Source: UBA4421 sp028228615 (GTDB lineage Bacteria; Pseudomonadota; Gammaproteobacteria; Pseudomonadales; Azotimanducaceae). From it: DNA of 37,090 bases. The DNA lies in the NCBI GenBank assembly GCA_028228615.1, contig JAOJBS010000022.1, positions 1 through 37,090 on the forward strand, read 5' to 3'. This document shows positions 35,387-37,090 of the stretch, in pieces. A program made the position numbers and the translations under genes. Numbering within the stretch: the first letter of the stretch is position 1; each line of letters starts with the position of its first letter. The notes under the pieces are model-generated. The model did not search any database and had not been told where the DNA came from. It saw nothing but the letters and a program-made list of their open reading frames with translations.

Positions 35387-35883
35387 GCCTCTTCTTTATT
35401 TTTCTTAAGTTTTTTGTTGATTCGGCTGCGTTTGAGGCTAGATAAGTAGTCAACGAACAGTTTGCCATCTAAATGATCACACTCGTGTTGTATGCAAATG
35501 GCAAGAATGCCCGAGGCTTGCACGGTGATTTCCTTGCCGGTTACGTCTTGGGCAGACACCTCAATATGCTCGGAACGCTGTACTGTCTCATATATGCCGG
35601 GCACTGAGAGGCAGCCCTCTTCCCATGGAATGTTTTCACCAATCAGTTTAAGCGTTGGGTTGATCAACACATAGGGTTCGTCGTTGTTTTCCGAAACATC
35701 CACAACAATGAGTCGCTGATGCACATTAACTTGCGTTGCTGCCAGGCCAATCCCCGGCGCTGCATACATTGTTTCCAGCATATCTGCCGCAAGGGTCGCC
35801 ACTTCAGGTGAGAACTCGGTGATGGCTTTAGCTTTGGTGCGTAAGCGTGGGTCTGGGTGATGTAAAATGCGCAGCAGAGACAT
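35383..35883 (-). CDS. def: Peptide deformylase
   Basis: Metallo-hydrolase removing the N-formyl group from new proteins. The 166 residues carry the three family motifs: GIGLAATQ, EGCLS with the metal-binding Cys, and the QHECDHLDG motif with two His and the catalytic Glu. Starts MSLLRILHHPDPRLR. First gene of the def-fmt-rsmB-trkA-trkH run. Confidence 0.98.
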   Translation of the reverse strand: MSLLRILHHPDPRLRTKAKAITEFSPEVATLAADMLETMYAAPGIGLAATQVNVHQRLIVVDVSENNDEPYVLINPTLKLIGENIPWEEGCLSVPGIYETVQRSEHIEVSAQDVTGKEITVQASGILAICIQHECDHLDGKLFVDYLSSLKRSRINKKLKKNKEEA

Positions 35884-35916
35884 GTGTTAGCTAAAACCCT
35901 GTTGAATAAAGTGGGC

Positions 35917-35922
35917 AGTATA
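35917..35922 (-). promoter_or_regulatory. Candidate -10 element for def
   Basis: TATACT on the minus strand, 34 bases upstream of the def start. The matching -35 region is weak. Inferred from position. Confidence 0.28.
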
Positions 35923-36085
35923 ACGCCTCCACTGAAGGATACCGATACTTTGCTGGGCAATTACTGATCAGAAATAGGGTCAATTGCTTAACTGCTACTA
36001 GGAATGCGCTGATTTCCCTCTTTTATTCCATCGCGCAAGCTAATCCTCCAATGAGCGTTCAATAAAAAAACGGCCAGTTAAAGAT

Positions 36086-36260
36086 TTAGAGGTTCATTAG
36101 AGGTTCAAAAGGTTCAAAAGGTTCAAAAGGACTAAAGGGTTAAAGGGTTAAAGGTTTGAAGGCTAGAGGCTAGATGCAAAGAGCAAAAAACAAAGAACAA
36201 AGGTCTTCAGACGAGTGCCTTCAGACGAGTACCTTCAGATGAAAGCCCTCAGATAAATGC
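36086..36260 (+). repeat. Mosaic of short tandem repeats upstream of dprA
   Basis: Successive tandem units of different length. TTAGAGGTTCA twice (36086-36107, 11 bp). AAAGGTTCA twice and a third variant (36108-36134, 9 bp). AAGGGTTA twice, then variant AAGGTTTG (36135-36158, 8 bp). GGCTAGA twice (36161-36174, 7 bp). A run of degenerate C-A-A-A units (36176-36201). Then four 14-bp units (36205-36260), the first two CTTCAGACGAGTGC and CTTCAGACGAGTAC, the next two degenerate. All three frames are closed, so it is non-coding. The remainder of the 35884-36283 gap shows only the def promoter region. Confidence 0.85.
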
Positions 36261-36283
36261 CTTCTGAAGAGGGGAGCAGAGGT

Positions 36284-37090
36284 TTGACAACTAATTCGGT
36301 AATGACAAACAGTGCGCTGCGCCTTTGTGAGCTTCTGGTGGGTTGGCCACGCCAAGTGATTCATTCGTGGCTTTTTTCCGCAGTTTCCCCGCTACATCTG
36401 TTGGCTTCTACTCAGACCCCTCCAGAATCTTTAAGGCGCCGAACCAAATTAGAGGCTTTTCTATCACCACTTGGGCGGGGGGAAACGCAAATGGTGTGCA
36501 TTTTAGATGACGAATATCCAGCGCTGCTGAAGATGATACCGGACCCTCCATTAGTGCTCTTCTATTTGGGCTCGCTGAGCATGCTGGCGCAACAGACCAT
36601 TGCCATCGTGGGTGCGCGCCAATGCACAACGGTGGGCAAGTTGGTTGCTGAAAAACTCGCCGCGGACCTAGCTGAGCAGGGCATTTGTACTATTAGCGGC
36701 CTTGCCTACGGTATAGATGCGGCCGCCCATAAGGGCGCGTTGTCAAAAACCGGAGGGTGCACGGCTGCTTTTCTTGGCGCGGGGCTGGGTAATATTTACC
36801 CCCGTCAAAACCAATACCTTGGGGAAAAAATAATTGCTGAAGGGGGTGTTTTGCTCAGCGAGTACCCTTATGAGATTCAGCCTCGGCCTTATCAATTTCC
36901 GGAAAGAAATCGACTAATCAGCGGTGCGTCTTTGGCGACAATTATGGTGGAAGGCGGTGAACGCAGCGGCTCCCTGATAACAGCGCGGATGGCATTAGAG
37001 CAAGGCCGAGAGGTTTTTGCTGTACCAGGTTCTCCGCTCAGTGAAGTGAGTAAGGGGTGCCACAGAATGATCAGGCAAGGTGCAGCATTG
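36284..37090 (+). CDS. dprA: DNA-processing protein DprA (Smf), 3' end missing
   Basis: Binds incoming single-stranded DNA and loads RecA during natural transformation; widespread also in non-competent bacteria. The Rossmann-like domain is clear: IAIVGARQCTTVG, TISGLAYGIDAAAHKGAL, FLGAGLGNIYPRQNQYL, GGVLLSEYPY, PYQFPERNRLISGASL, ERSGSLITARMALEQGREVFAVPGSP. It is open to the window end (269 codons visible). I chose TTG 36284 because GGAG lies 7 bases before it. ATG 36302 (MTNSALRLCELLVGWP) has no ribosome binding site and ATG 36257 lies in the repeat tract. Diverges from def. Confidence 0.93.
   Translation, partial: MTTNSVMTNSALRLCELLVGWPRQVIHSWLFSAVSPLHLLASTQTPPESLRRRTKLEAFLSPLGRGETQMVCILDDEYPALLKMIPDPPLVLFYLGSLSMLAQQTIAIVGARQCTTVGKLVAEKLAADLAEQGICTISGLAYGIDAAAHKGALSKTGGCTAAFLGAGLGNIYPRQNQYLGEKIIAEGGVLLSEYPYEIQPRPYQFPERNRLISGASLATIMVEGGERSGSLITARMALEQGREVFAVPGSPLSEVSKGCHRMIRQGAAL

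Noticed and set aside
36086..36260. CRISPR array
   Set aside because: Units are only 7-14 bp, directly adjoining with no spacers, and no cas genes are present.
36408..36629. Minus-strand frame within dprA
   Set aside because: Antisense to the conserved DprA coding region; only a shadow.

Overview
This window is the chromosomal replication-origin neighbourhood of a gammaproteobacterium. The evidence is gene content and order: rpmH-rnpA-yidD-yidC-mnmE-mnmG-rsmG-parA-parB-atpI-atpBEFHAGDC-glmU-glmS on the minus strand to the left, and dnaA-dnaN-recF-gyrB on the plus strand to the right. Further right come tag, a lipid A acyltransferase-family gene, and the minus-strand run def-fmt-rsmB-trkA-trkH with dprA diverging from it. 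The order on the right resembles Pseudomonas and its relatives, but several genes found there in Pseudomonas are missing (glyQS, and a LysM gene between def and dprA). I cannot name a genus. A FliA-type sigma factor at the left edge suggests a motile relative.

Layout. 1-1218: the 3' end of a fliA-like gene and an unrecognised 181-residue gene with an acidic tail. 1381-5815: a nitronate monooxygenase-like gene, glmS and glmU. 5897-13187: a complete F1Fo ATP synthase operon with atpI. 13206-17509: parB, parA, rsmG and mnmG. 17622-21617: mnmE, yidC, yidD, rnpA and rpmH. 21618-22367: origin region with one perfect DnaA box, an AT-rich stretch, concentric inverted repeats and short tandem duplications. 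22368-28455: dnaA, dnaN, recF (carrying two parS sites) and gyrB. 28543-30155: tag and the acyltransferase. 30140-35883: trkH, a frameshifted trkA, rsmB, fmt and def. 35884-36283: non-coding, with an unusual mosaic of tandem repeats. 36284-37090: dprA, cut by the window end.

How it works together: DnaA acts at the origin. ParA/ParB and the two parS sites about 3.4 and 4 kb away segregate the new origins. RpmH, RnpA, YidC and YidD serve ribosome, tRNA and membrane-protein biogenesis. MnmE and MnmG modify tRNA wobble uridine. The ATP synthase and GlmU/GlmS supply energy and UDP-GlcNAc.

I did not find a clearly new multi-gene system; this is mostly a conserved housekeeping region. The items most worth a second look are the trkA frameshift at a six-base homopolymer, a potential three-way-junction RNA between atpE and atpF, the concentric inverted repeats in the origin, the repeat mosaic where a LysM gene is expected, and rsmG, whose conserved N-terminus lies upstream of any ATG, GTG or TTG codon.
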